DNA of 64,000 bases. Source: Oncomelania hupensis. Taxonomy: Eukaryota; Mollusca; Gastropoda; Littorinimorpha; Pomatiopsidae. Shown here in pieces: positions 33,590 to 46,099 of this stretch. The position numbers and the translations under genes were made by a program. The notes beneath the pieces were generated by a model that did not search any database, was not told the DNA's origin, and worked only from the letters and a program-made list of their open reading frames with translations. The stretch lies in NCBI GenBank assembly GCA_036898135.1, contig CM072523.1, positions 36,093,363 through 36,157,362 of the forward strand, written 5' to 3'. How positions within the stretch are numbered: the stretch's first letter is position 1; the number at the start of each line of letters is the position of its first letter.

Positions 33590-35940
33590 TCACTCCCTCC
33601 AAAACATTCCTTAAATCCACGCACGAATGAAGAACTGACCAGGATTCAGATAGCTCTCGTGAACAGATACGACTTTTCTCACAACTTTCCCAATCCTCGT
33701 GTCAACACGCCACATACACATCGAAAGCAAGAAATTGTATTGAGAAAAGGGTATTGAGGAACGGTAAGACTACCCCATCCCTCACCTAAATGCACCCAAC
33801 ACTTCAATTCAGATTTTTGGGCTAAATGTTCACAAAAAATACTATTTCCTGAGGTGAGGTGAGGTGAGGTGAGGCGAGGAGGGAGAAAGGAGGAGGGGGA
33901 CAGAGAAGAATGGGAAGCTCACATGACGCAACAACCGCTTTGATTGATTGCGGTCTAATAATACCGTTTAATAACCATGTTTAGCGCCGTGGACTGTTGG
34001 CATTTAGCAGTCCCTATGAATGAGCTACTGTGGAGTAATACACAACCAAAACCCCAGTTCCCCTGGATAATTCGTTTCGACAACTGACATAAAGTACAAC
34101 GTTAACATACATATATTTATTTTTTTTTTCCAATAAATGCATTACAACTTTTATTTTAAAGGACAATTCGAAAACTTCAACCAAGTTCACTATTTCTTTT
34201 CAGCAAAACACAATTCTAAAGAAGGATACTCCTCTACTGCACTGCTAAATTTCAGAGAATACTTTTATACATTGATAATAAATGTTCTGATGTCATAAAA
34301 AAAAAATTTTAAATACACAAAAACAACAACAAAACACTGTGAAACTTCTATATCAAATTCGTTTTTATAATAGATAAAATCCAAACATACAACTGCGTTC
34401 TTGAACTGAATCGATTGCTAAACTTATTTCTAATAAAACATTGTATTACTCTAATTCGGTTCACTATTCCTTTCATTTAAAAAAAAAAAACAACAAAACT
34501 ACAACTGCATGTAAGATATACCATACTTCAACTCTAATCAATTCTTAAACTGCACTCGTAAAACACAACTACCAAGAACGCGCTTCCATTCAGCTATCCT
34601 ACACTTTTACTATTGAAGCACTAATGTTCTTGTCAGCGTTGGCAGCGACTATGATGTGGAAGGAAGGCCTAAGCTATAGATCTAAGGCCCATACCTTAGG
34701 CGATAGTTTGGTTAAGCACTCCAATTATTACAGGCAATGAATCAGGATCTTTCTATTTAAAAAAAAATGTAGCGAATGTGGAAGTCAAGGGATATGTACT
34801 AAAGGCCAACGTCCGCTGCTACAGTCACTTCTATGAGATAAGGCATTCGATCTTTCATAGGCCGTGAATTGGGAGTTTGCATTACTTAGTGAATAGATGA
34901 CTTCTAATTCTCATTCTGTTTTTGAAAATGACCCAAAATGTTATCTATAATCCGCCTTTGCTTTTTCGTATCACACTGCAGGATCCAAAAACTTGTGGTG
35001 TACCAAGTTGTATTACATGTAACGTGTATGTTGCTTGTGCTTATATGCTAATATTATTAGAGTTTTTCTGCTAAACTACAAATTGACTCAAGTGTCTAGT
35101 TCTTGCATGAAGTTATAGTGGTACAAGAAATTTCCTCGCCTGTTAACGCACACGACGAGGCCTCCGCATTATTATAGTAATTCGCATTATTTTAGTAATC
35201 CATTAGTTTTCTTGTCCTCTATCGACAATACCCAAGTCTGCACACTCTTGCCAAAAGCATGTGGAGAAATTAAACGCGGATTTAAAGGGCTGCTTTACTA
35301 TAATAGTCACTAATGAAAGAAATGTGTAGGTGCGATAATAGTGAATTGAAAAGGAGTTGTTTTGAGCAAAGTACAAGTAACGGTGTATAAATGAGGGACG
35401 TCAAGCTAAATACTGCGGGAAGGCAAAACAGCTACTTGAGTGGAGAGTGGAGGGGTAGCTGGTATGTGAGAGGGAGAGATCCGGGTGTGTAAACCATGGA
35501 GCCAAAGCCGCACCGAAACTGTCTAAACGTTTAAACTATCAAAGAACAGGAATTGACATTGAAACGGTTTCATTAAACTGCAGAAAAATACAAACCAAAC
35601 TGTAAAACCGAAATATGCTGGCAACGAATATGTGAAGTGTTGGAGTGATTCCAAAAATGTTTTGCTTATTCAGCTAATATTGTTTCCTTCTACCTCCCTC
35701 CCGTCGAAGACCACTGACTAATTAAAGAAAGGCGGTATCTTCACAATATTAAGACCACCGCTTGATTTTTTTTTCTAAGTATTATGACTGCACCTAACCA
35801 ACTGCACGTGCACGATAATCACTGCTTTGTGTCTTGGTTGGTTTACCTGTTGTTAGTGGATGGAATAGTAGACAGAAAGATGCAGGTGAATTATAAAACT
35901 ACTAATTAACATCGTACTTCTAATAATGATAGTCTGCTCT
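32090..35940. other. Intergenic sequence without identifiable genes
   Basis: About 3.85 kb. I see a (CA)n/(GCAC)n stretch at 33536-33590, GAGGT repeats at 33850-33880 and otherwise unremarkable AT-rich DNA with short non-protein-like ORFs. Confidence 0.55.
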
Positions 35941-35942
35941 AA

Positions 35943-36082
35943 ACGGGTTCTTCTCAAAGACACAAGTGCTACACAGGCTGCGAGACAGTTGATGGATTTG
36001 AAGCTGAAAGTACTGGAAAAACAACTATCAATGCCCAACCCCACTAATCCAAACCAAGAAGAAGAAGAAGAAGAAGAAGAAG
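35943..36082 (+). repeat. Coding-like repeat unit, copy 2, joined to (GAA)n
   Basis: 117 bp identical to 26760-26877, beginning CGGGTTCTTCTCAAAGACAC and ending CCACTAATCCAAACCAAGAA, followed by eight GAA units. The peptide frame (RVLLKDTSATQAARQLMDLK...) stays open through the GAA into the inverted repeat. Confidence 0.8.
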
Positions 36083-36083
36083 A

Positions 36084-36620
36084 CACCCGGTACACATTGG
36101 TCGAAGGCTGCCAGAAGCATGTTTTACTAGTCGCCTCAACAGGCGATAAAGCATGCTCTCGTGCTTCATAGCACTGCTTCCTACACGCTTCAAGCGCTAT
36201 AGTGACGGAAAAAGCGCAATTTCACTGTAAATATATACAGAATGTTGCTCTACAACATTCCGCTCTTTCCGTCTCAAAAACCCAATTGCCTTGTTGGATT
36301 CTTAAATTGCATGAAACCAAGTGAGGACACTATCCGGCGTCAACAAACAGTTCAAAAACATTGTCAAACAATTCGTAAAAGACAGTTGACCTAGAAACTA
36401 ATACAGTTTGACCTAATTCGTCCCCTAGAGGAGACGAAACTTACATTTTTCTATTTTCATGAGTTCACTGCAGTGAAATTGCGCTATTTCCGTGACTATA
36501 GAGCTTGAAGCGTATAGAAAGCAGTGCTCTGAAGCATGGGAGCATGCTTTATCGCCTGTTGAGGCGACTAATAACGCATGCTTCTGGTAGCGTTCGACCA
36601 ATGTGTATCGGGTGAAGAAG
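36084..36620. repeat. Inverted repeat, about 145-bp arms, about 250-bp spacer
   Basis: Left arm 36084-36229 (ACCCGGTACACATTGGTCGA, GCATGTTTTACTAGTCGCCT, CAACAGGCGATAAAGCATGC) pairs imperfectly with 36476-36616 on the opposite strand. The spacer contains the hairpin GAATGTTG/CAACATTC at 36239-36260. Both outer ends abut (GAA)n with purines on the plus strand. No transposase ORF. Foldback transposon or two opposed copies of a small element. Confidence 0.8.
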
Positions 36621-36710
36621 AAGAAGAAGAAGAAGAAGAAGAAGAAGAAGAAGAAGAAGAAGAAGAAGAAGAAGAAGAAGAAGAAGAAGAAGAAGAAGAA
36701 CAAGAGGAGA
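36617..36710 (+). repeat. (GAA)n microsatellite
   Basis: Pure GAA decaying to GAAGGAAGAGGAG. Confidence 0.97.
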
Positions 36711-36789
36711 AGAAGGAAGAGGAGGAGCACAACATTTTTTTAAGACCACGGCGACACAGACGTGCACAAACAGCAAGTACAACTTAGGT

Positions 36790-37878
36790 CACAACACACC
36801 AGACAAGTTTAAAGCACAACCAATAACTAAAGTACGGCCTGCCCTGCCCGGTAGTCCTTGGTAGGAGGATGCCAGGGGTAAGGCCAGATTGCAGAGGGTC
36901 TTCTGTCAATCTTCGGTGTGGTTTTCAAGACCGTGATACTTGTTCACCTGTCCTTTGATCTTCGAGGACCTCCCTAGTATCTTATCGCGCAACTGGGTTT
37001 CCACTTCTTGACTTCTTACACTCTAACGGGCCTCACTGTCTGCACCATCTCCTAACATATTAAATAAGCTTACACCCATTTGCAAATCATCCTTCCTATT
37101 CACTATTTGATCCTTCACTATTTGATTCTATCACCTACATGTTTGCAATAAGTGTGCTTCAAGTCAATAGTCACCTTTTACACAACCCTCAAAACATTAT
37201 ATTACTTCTCATCACGAAGTAAAACCATTATTTTTAAAAGCTAATATTCATTAGACCACCCACTTTTTAAAGAAATCGCGCCATTAGAACTTGTATAAAG
37301 ACAGCAATTCTCATTACAACTATGAAGAAGGAGGAAACCATAGTTTTAACAACCTAAAGTTTTAAAGAGATGTGTGTGTGTGTGTGTGTGTCACAAAGTA
37401 ATGTGCAGATTTACATACTGGCCATTTTCTCAAAGGCAGAGCCGATAGCAAGGAAGCATCTTATTGAAGACGAAGCAAAAAGTTCGTGTACGTTTATTTC
37501 AACTTATTTAAAGGCGGTTGGTGTGCATCAGACTACACCAAACAGAGTAGGCTACCTGAATCCGAATAAATCTTAAAACTTGTTCAGAACTTAGGTCTAT
37601 GCAGGTCTGATTTCAAAATGTGAATAAAGGTTGCACCCAAGTAACTATCAATAATGCAAAATACGGGGAGAAGAACAATAATAGGAAATGAAAACAAATG
37701 TGTCTGAGGGTTATGATTCAGTAACGACAGTCAGTTAGCAACCCAGGTGTGACATTAAAGAGCCGCACTTTATGACGATACAGCAAGGTCAAGCTTCCGG
37801 ATAAGCTGATACAAACTGTCTTTCACAGAGTTTCAGTGCTTGGTTGTTGCACACATTCTTCACCTCCTTTCCTCCCTC
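36790..37878. other. Intergenic sequence, nothing identified
   Basis: Contains a short (GT)n at 37370-37391; no supported gene. Confidence 0.55.
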
Positions 37879-37982
37879 CTCTCTCTCTCTCTCTCTCTCT
37901 CTCTCCCCCTCTCTCTCTCACTCTCCCTCCCTCTCTCTCTCTCTCTCTGAACTTCCCTTTTTCACACTCTCTCTCTATCTCT
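37879..37982 (+). repeat. (CT)n-rich low-complexity stretch
   Basis: CT and CTCCC repeats. Confidence 0.93.
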
Positions 37983-37999
37983 CCAACCAGGCAGCGTCA

Positions 38000-39990
38000 G
38001 TCTTGTCTTAAACTTACCCACACCAAGTGCATAATCTCTCCCACTAAAATGAACAAATAACACATCAAAAAACTTAAAATTTGATGCAGCAGTGTAATAT
38101 CTCCAGCTAAGAAATAAACATAAACATAAATAAATAAGCATATCACTAACTGTAGACGTGACACATGAGACTCAAATCTCCCCGTAATTAAAAGTAAACA
38201 AATAAATAAGAAATAAATAAACAAATAAATGTAAAAACAACATGTATATTTGATACATGATAGTGGCTCAATTTGAGAAAAAATATTGTATTTATTGTAT
38301 GCATTGTATTGTATTGTATTGTATTGTATTATATTGGCACCTCCAACTTCAATAATTATGTACATATTCATTCTTAATTCGTTAGATACTGTATATTTGT
38401 CTTCTTTGGTTAAAAAAAACTATTCCAAAGACACGTTATCAAGCACCATTATTTGGCAAGAGTAAAAGACAACGAAACGCGATGTGTATGTTGATAAAGC
38501 GTGTCTAAAACGTCGAGTGGGTAATACCTGCATTACACGCAATAGAAAAATGAATGATTAGCTAGAACAATATCTACATACCAAATACACGCAACCAAAT
38601 AGTTATTACGTACACAAAATTTCTTCATACCAAACTATCTATTTGCATTGCCTATATTACACATTGCACAAGCAGAATTATTATCAAGAACAGCCATCGA
38701 CCCGACCCTCCCTCCCTCCGTTCCCCCCCCCCCCCTTTTTTTTTTTTATTTATTTTTTATTATTATAAAGCTGTGCATGTGAGTACTTGCCAACTCAAAT
38801 CAAGTAAAATCAGTATAAAATAAACTAGATATATATTTATGTCATGTCTTTCAGCGGACAACACACACCTCGATAGCCCTGCATGCTCCACCGTACACTC
38901 GCCCTCTGTCTACTGCACGGAAGAAAACAAACAACATACAAAATGATTGTTTATGGACGATTCCGTAATTATGGACGATTCCTAATCAGCAGGATTATTC
39001 TGCCTTTGATAATACACTGGCAATAAAGTAAGCGATCGCGATGCATCGATGGATCAACAACAACAGTTCAACAGTGGTATTTAAAAAAGAAAAAAAAAAA
39101 GAAAAGAAAAAAAAAGAAAAAAAAAAGACGGGCTGCATAAAGCCAGAAGTCGGCAAAGAGCAAAACTCCAAAGTCAAAAGATTAACAGAAAAATACGGTC
39201 TCTCTAGCCAACAACAACAAAACCTACTGAAGATTTCTCCAAGATCAGTAAACATACCCGACGATCAGAAATCTATTTGCCAGCTACAGCTAGCAGTAAC
39301 ACACAAAAAAAACACCACAGAAGCGAGCACGTACGAGCAGTAAATGCAGTCCAACAGCAACAACTGAAGTTTAACCGACGGCCGCAACAACACCAGCAGA
39401 AGAAGCAGCGAGAAAGGTATAATGCTCTAATAACTACAATAAAGCTTTGGCACTAGCAGAAGCAGAGGCAGAGGCACACACCGACTGCCTTTTAAAGTTT
39501 TACAGTCAGTTTTATGCTAACACATCCACTAACACACGCTTCACCGCTATACAATTAAAATATATCCATTATCTAATTCTTGTCTACCTGCAGGTTATCT
39601 ATGTTACACGTTAGCCACGCGCATGCCGGATATCCCACGGTGGAAATATGGGTCTTGTGTTATATTTCTCAGTTATATTTCTTGAGATCTACTCTATCCC
39701 TCACCTCTTTCTGCAAACATCCCACAACTAGCAGTTGTCGGTTCTGTCTACCCCCAAGATGTATTTGCCATACTGTCTTGCTCCTCCTTGTTGTGTTCGC
39801 TATAGTATCGTCATCCTACAATCCTCCTCCCAGCTGTCGATGTGCAGAGATTTATGGCTTAGCTCAGATCTGGGGCTATTTCGCTATGTGTGATCGATGT
39901 GAACATCATTTGCCTGCCTCTGGAACCTAACTCAATGGTGTCCACATCAGCGCCTGAGAGGAAATATATTAAAGGATGAGGGAACTTTGT
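38000..39990. other. Intergenic sequence, low complexity in places
   Basis: Contains AAAT-rich sequence at 38110-38235, a (GTATT)n run at 38306-38334, poly-C/poly-T at 38725-38750 and A/G-rich sequence at 39080-39127. No supported gene. Confidence 0.55.
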
Positions 39991-39991
39991 T

Positions 39992-40125
39992 AGAAGAAGA
40001 AGAAGAAGAAGAAGAAGAAGAAGAAGAAGAAGAAGAAGAAGAAGAAGAAGAAGAAGAAGAAGAAGAAGAAGAAGAAGAAGAAGATGATGATGATGAGGAG
40101 GAGGAGGAGGAGGAGGGGGAGGAGG
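39992..40125 (+). repeat. (GAA)n(GAT)n(GAG)n microsatellite
   Basis: GAA to 40083, then GAT and GAG triplets. Confidence 0.96.
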
Positions 40126-40211
40126 ACGATATCTACGGCCCATCACCGCGCAGGTACGTATCCAACCTGAAGAATCCTCATTGCAGAAGGGGAGAAAGAA
40201 ATATAGACATC

Positions 40212-40212
<1 letters not shown>

Positions 40213-40295
<83 letters not shown>

Positions 40296-40296
40296 A
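40213..40296 (+). repeat. (AAAG)n microsatellite
   Basis: About 21 AAAG units. Confidence 0.97.
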
Positions 40297-40429
40297 AACC
40301 TTGCAAACAGACCGGGGAAAAAAGAAACGATATGATAACAGCATCTGTCTCTCGGTCTCCAAAAAGTCTCATCCTGGAAGGATGTTTTTACTATTTAGAT
40401 ACAACAAACGCTCTTTAAATTAGAAAGAT

Positions 40430-42015
40430 AACTTCTTTTTTTTACGCCTGCATGGATGACAGAAAACTTGCACACACTCTCCCTATAAGATCCATCCAAG
40501 CTTTGTGTAGGCAGGTTTCAAACTTCTTTCGGAACTTCAACACCTAACCCTTGCAATAAGGATGGCAGACGTGGAACTGCATTATCGTGTAACGTGCAGA
40601 GCACCTGTGATGGCACGGCAGAATACAGATAATCACAGCTCGTATAGGTATGCACTAATGTATTGGGCTTAGCACTAAACAGGCTCTGAAACTCGGTGTG
40701 GGTACGGCAGCTGCTGGTGCTGAAGCGCCCCTACTGCGAAAGATTATCAAAGAGCGGCTTTAGCCTCCATTATTAGCTCCGTCATGCTACGCTCTCTTAG
40801 CATGGGGCACAGGGAGTATCAAGGCACCTGGTGTAAATGTACGCCCGACACACCATTAGAACTCAGCGTATGTTATGATCTCTGAAACTCTGTATCAGCA
40901 AGGGCGTGGAGACTGAGGGAGTGGGTGGAGAGGGGAGGGGAAGCAGACTTAAGTGAAAGTCGTATGGGAAGATAAGCCACTATGTGTGTGTGTGTGTATG
41001 TTGCAGGGAAAGGAGGGGGGGGGAGGGAGCGGGTTGGTGTATGTGGAAAGGAGGGGGCTAAAGAGAATACAAGGAAAGCTCGGGCTAATCGGCGGAACCA
41101 TGTGTCGGGAGATGCAAGACTCTTCTGAGGTGTGCAAGATCTCATTTCCAATTATTTCTGAGGTGTACAGTACAACAAGATGTCAGAGAAAGTAGTAAAA
41201 GGTATTCGGTGGCCCATACGGGGTCTTTTTGGGGAGACCCAATGTCTTCAAAGGGACGACATCTATGGAGAACGTAGAAAATCTGTGACGATCAAATTCC
41301 CATGAAATACTACAGACAGAAAGATCCCCAGAGGGAACGCTGAAAACTACTGGCACTACAAAATCATAACCCCACAGTTTCGAAACTCTATTCCCATTCC
41401 CTACTAATACTCCTCTGTTTCTGTTGTTGCGTCTTGAGCAACAATTTCAGCCGGGGACTAAGCTATACAAGAACCTCTACTGTGCTAAAGTACCATTGAG
41501 TTCGATCCTACCAAGCTCAATTATTAAGGCTGCATAGCCTCAAACTGCAAAACTAGCGATTCAGAAAAGCGTACTATCAACTCTATAGGGAAGGAAAATG
41601 GTCTTGGCGAGATCGAGCAGTCCTGATTTCTCTGCACACACAAAGAAAAAGTCGGTTACAGAATCCCGTCGTCTGGGGATCCCTTTCATGGTGTCCCGTT
41701 TCAGCGACTTCCTTTTCTTTGAAATGTGACCCTCTGTGCCAAGCACCGCAAATGTTTTTCTCTTGCTTTTATGTCGTTTCCTCCCCACCCACCACCTTCA
41801 TCCCCCACCCCCGCCACGGAAAACGCACATTTCATTCATGAACTCTTCCTTCTCACTTTTTTGTTTCTCCCCTTTCTTCCTTTCCTATTATACCAGTTTC
41901 TAATTTCCGTTATACGAAAGTAAGCAGATAGACGTCGAAAATGTAAACACAAGCATACTAATAGTAACAATTTGTCTTTTAGATGTTTGTGGGTAGGTAA
42001 CAATGTCGTACAACT
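40430..42015. other. Intergenic sequence, nothing identified
   Basis: One Lys/Arg-rich ORF on the minus strand at 41561-41788 has no recognisable family features. A short GT run at 40983-41000 and a G-rich patch at 41012-41030 are the only repeats noted. Confidence 0.5.
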
Positions 42016-42017
42016 GT

Positions 42018-42195
42018 AAAAAAAAAAAAAAAGAGATTACTCTTATATAGCGCACTTACAAGCTCAGCGAGCTTCTCAAAGCGCTGGCCACTACTATCCT
42101 GCAATCACAAAATATGTTTGCTGAAGTCAGGATTCGAACCCACGTCGCACGTACACAAGTCGTGCGCTCTGACGACTGAGCTATCCTGTACATGA
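42018..42195 (-). mobile_element. Short tRNA-derived SINE with poly(A) tail
   Basis: Read on the minus strand: GGATAGCTCAGTCGTCAGAG (A box), GGGTTCGAATCC (B box), then GGCCAGCGCTTTGAGAAGCT, GTGCGCTATATAAGAGTAAT and a poly(T)/(A) run. About 165 bp, apparently complete. Confidence 0.8.
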
Positions 42196-42562
42196 AACTT
42201 TCGTCTTCTCCATGGGGGCGAGCTCATGGCATCGGGGGAGAGATGGGGGGAGAGGATGGAGGCGGAGGCAAATGGCAGCCGATGTAATGGTTACTTATAA
42301 GAATCATCAATGTCAAGAGCGTGATCTCTATGGTGCTATAAGTAGCATCAACTCTCAATTTTCAGCACAAAGATGACACATCTTGACCTGCTATTTAAGG
42401 ACATCTTAAGTGCGATACATAAACACAAACACAATGCAGTTTTATACAAAATTCAGCTGCCGTAATCCAAAGAAAGGTTAACACCATTTAAAAACAGTAT
42501 TCAAGACATTTCTGATAAGAGTTTACGTTACATTTATATTTCTAAGTTTAGAATATACCAGG

Positions 42563-42565
<3 letters not shown>

Positions 42566-42635
<70 letters not shown>

Positions 42636-42688
42636 AGAGGGTGTGTCTGAAGTGCGTGCGCTTGTGAACTTTTCTCTATGTGTGTGTG

Positions 42689-42719
<31 letters not shown>

Positions 42720-42720
42720 T
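42566..42720 (+). repeat. (CT)n and (GT)n microsatellites
   Basis: (CT)n 42566-42622 followed by GT runs to 42720. Confidence 0.96.
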
Positions 42721-43288
42721 TGACGAAGGGCGTGAAGTGAGTGTCGTTGTTGAAAAGCCCTCACTTGAGATAATGACGAGAGAGGTCTGACCTTTGCACT
42801 CCTTTGGGTGTGTGACATCATCACTTCACTACCGGTGACTGACCTTCATAAACAACAAACAACTTGTAGTTCCAACGTAAACTATACAGAGAACTTACAG
42901 AAAAACAAAAACATTAGAGAGTAAATGAGAAAACTGATAATAAAAGCTAATATTAGCTAATTATACCTCAGAATATGCTGTACACAGAAAACGGAGCAAA
43001 ACAAAAATATAATAGTATTCAACAAAATATAAATATAAATTAAATATTTTAAATCTAAATATAAAACTATATATAGACAACTAATACCCGAAACCTTAGT
43101 TTTATAAAGGGAAACTTGAACAACCAAACAGAAGAAAGAGTAGAAAGAGTTAAAACCACTGACGATCAAGAGAAGAAAAGTAAACAGAAAAAGAAACATA
43201 ATATTTCCGAAGTAAACAACCAAAGAAAAGGAACATATCCAAATCTATATTATCACAAAATGGTTTCCCTTGTAGCAAAGCCATTATT

Positions 43289-43470
<182 letters not shown>

Positions 43471-43579
43471 TAATACTATTAATGATACTGTTAATGAACA
43501 AGAATAGTCGCATCTTTTGCGAACAAAGTTTCAAGGAACAGGGAGAGAAGGTTAGTGGTAGAGAGGGGTGGAGGTAGAA

Positions 43580-44147
43580 AGTAATGACAATCATCTCAAA
43601 CACTGCTCTCTTTTTTGTGTTAGTATCGTTAGCGCTGCAGCGCATGAAAGCGTTTAAAGCATTCTGAGGTTCAGAGATGAAGACAATTTTGTTCCTCTTC
43701 TGTTTTAAATGCTTTTAACCAGGATAGTATGGAAAGATGTTTTCGCACCTTAGTGACGTTATTTCTCTGCCAGTTTGGCAAAGGGAGAAACCATACACAT
43801 ACCTACGCCATAGCAGGGTTTGGCACAGAAAAATACGTGGATAGTGTTACGGTGTGTTGTCTGGGAGAACAGACTTCCTGAATGCAACAGTGGCCGTAAA
43901 GATGCAACATCAGGGTTTTAAAAAAAGTGTCTGAATCCGATTTTTTTTTTTTTAAAAAAGGTCGAGGTCGAAAAAACAAAAAAATGGATAGTGGTTGGGG
44001 TTGTGGCTTGCGAAGCTATAATAATTAAGTAGTTATGTATTATATCTAGTGAGCAACGGTTTAGTTTCTCTTTGTAATGGGTAGAGCCGGCCAGACTTAA
44101 CTGAATACAAAATGTGGTGGTTATAACGGTGCTGAACTAAGGAAATA
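43580..44147. other. Intergenic sequence, nothing identified
   Basis: No gene or repeat family recognised. Confidence 0.5.
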
Positions 44148-44148
44148 A

Positions 44149-44232
<84 letters not shown>
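44148..44232 (+). repeat. (TTA)n microsatellite (SINE tail)
   Basis: Forms the 3' tail of the minus-strand SINE that follows. Confidence 0.95.
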
Positions 44233-44665
44233 GAGGATTTGTATAGCGCACATATTTCGCCGTACTTGGCGACTCAAGGCGCTGGCCGATATAGGATCTA
44301 ACTCAAGCCGCCCGAGGCACCAACTTGCAGCCATTGGGCGCATCATAATAACGCTCCAAACAACTGAGCCCAATCCTGGGCAGCCAGGGATGGGCGAGAA
44401 AAACTTCGGTGCATGCTGGGTGTGTTCTTGTCACCGGCACTCACCCGTCTAGGACAATGAGCGTCAGGATATTTAAAGATCCGTTATGACAGAAAGTATG
44501 CGACACAGACTAGACCTCGGTTTATACTCTCATCCGAATGAGTAGGAAACGGGAGTAAAATGTCTTTCCCAAGGACACAACACAATGCCCCGGTCAGGGC
44601 TCGAACCCGGTACCTCCAGATCCGCAAGCCAAAGCTCTACCATTTGGCCACCGTGCCTCCTCCCT
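44233..44665 (-). mobile_element. tRNA-derived SINE, apparently complete
   Basis: On the minus strand: head GGAGGCACGGTGGCCAAATG with A box TGGCCAAATGGTAGAGC and B box GGGTTCGAGCC. A body of about 330 bp is shared with 30599-30955. The end GCGCTATACAAATCCTCAA is followed by (TAA)n. About 430 bp long. Confidence 0.88.
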
Positions 44666-45513
44666 ATGTGTGCAAGAAGGCGGGAGAGCGCCAGTATAGA
44701 GGAAATAAATAACAAACAAAGTCATTACACATTCAAAACGCATACAACAATGAGGTACCACAATTGCCCAAACATTTCAGTACATAAGCAAAATAGGCCG
44801 CTGACTGGTGCCAAAAATGTAATTAAAGTCTGCAAGGATCTTTTGTATTACAAATACAAACAGACCAGTCACACAAACACACCCACACCCACACATAGGG
44901 AGGGAGGGAGGGAGGGAAGGAGGGTGAAGAATGGGGTAAATAGGTATGAGGTGTGGGGAGGGGCCCGGTTTACACCTAGGACAATGAGCGTCAGGATATT
45001 TAAAGATCCGTTATGACAGAAAGTATGCGACACAGACTAGACCTCGGTTTATACTCTCATCCGAATGAGTAGGAAACGGGAGTAAAATGTCTTTTCCAAG
45101 GACACAACACAATGCCCCGGTCAGGGTTCGAACCCGGTACCTCCAGATCCGCAAGCCAAAGCTCTACCATTTGGCCACCGTGCCTCCTCCCTATGTGTGC
45201 AAGAAGGCGGGAGAGCGCCAGTATAGAGGAAATAAATAACAAACAAAGTCATTACACATTCAAAACGCATACAACAATGAGGTACCACAATTGCCCAAAC
45301 ATTTCAGTACATAAGCAAAATAGGCCGCTGACTGGTGCCAAAAATGTAATTAAAGTCTGCATGGATCTTTTGTATTACAAATACAAACAGACCGGTCACA
45401 CACACACACACACATACACACACGCACACACACACACATAGGGAGGGAGGGAGGGAAGGAGGGTGAAGAATGGGGTAAATAGGTATGAGGTGTGGGGAGG
45501 GGCCCGGTTTACA
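44449..45513. repeat. Tandem duplication, period 527 bp
   Basis: CTAGGACAATGAGCGTCAGG begins at 44449 and again at 44976; copies end GGGCCCGGTTTACA at about 44974 and 45513. The unit holds the 5' half of the SINE plus about 300 bp of flank, including a CA-rich stretch and (GGGA)n. By eye only a few point differences separate them outside the CA repeat. Confidence 0.93.
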
Positions 45514-45776
45514 AGAATCAACAAAGAAAAGAAGAAACCACGAGAAAACACAAAATCATCAAAGGACCGAACGGGAACAGAACAAAGCACATCAGATAAT
45601 TATGGGAAAGTGCCAAGATGCGAGAGTATAGTACGGTAAAGTGTCAGTTTGTCACAGCTTCTTTTTTTTTTTTAACGTGATGTTCTGGCTTAGTTCCCAA
45701 ACAGTTTTTAGTGACTGCAGAATCTCACGAAGAAGAAGAAGAAGATGTGTGTGGGGTGGGGTGGAATGTGGAGGGT

Positions 45777-45778
<2 letters not shown>
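45514..45778. other. Intergenic, nothing identified
   Basis: No gene; includes three GAAGAA units at 45728. Confidence 0.5.

Positions 45779-45852
<74 letters not shown>
45779..45852 (+). repeat. (GA)n microsatellite
   Basis: Pure GA run. Confidence 0.97.
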
Positions 45853-45855
<3 letters not shown>

Positions 45856-46017
45856 ATGGACGAAGAGCTGCTTGCTATGTTATCACAACAAATAGTTACG
45901 GGTAGCTGAGATGTGTGATTCATGCCTCAAAATTCTGTGATTTTACCTTCATCGGCTGTACTGCATTAAATAAAAAATTGTCTATACATGTATTCTGTAC
46001 AGAAAACATCTACAAGT

Positions 46018-46094
46018 TTTTTTTTTTTAAATAAATTACCAAAGCCACAATATGAAATTTTTTTAAATAAATTACCAAAGCCACAATATGAAAC
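46018..46094 (+). repeat. Tandem duplication of about 38 bp
   Basis: TAAATAAATTACCAAAGCCA followed by CAATATGAAA occurs twice in a row. Confidence 0.85.
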
Positions 46095-46099
46095 AGATT

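Noticed and set aside
36084..36170. Coding exon suggested by the open frame through the left inverted-repeat arm
   Set aside because: The sequence is half of an inverted repeat and the frame is shared with a GAA run; openness is likely accidental.
41561..41788. Lys/Arg-rich minus-strand ORF
   Set aside because: Short, no recognisable domain, no splice or start context beyond chance.
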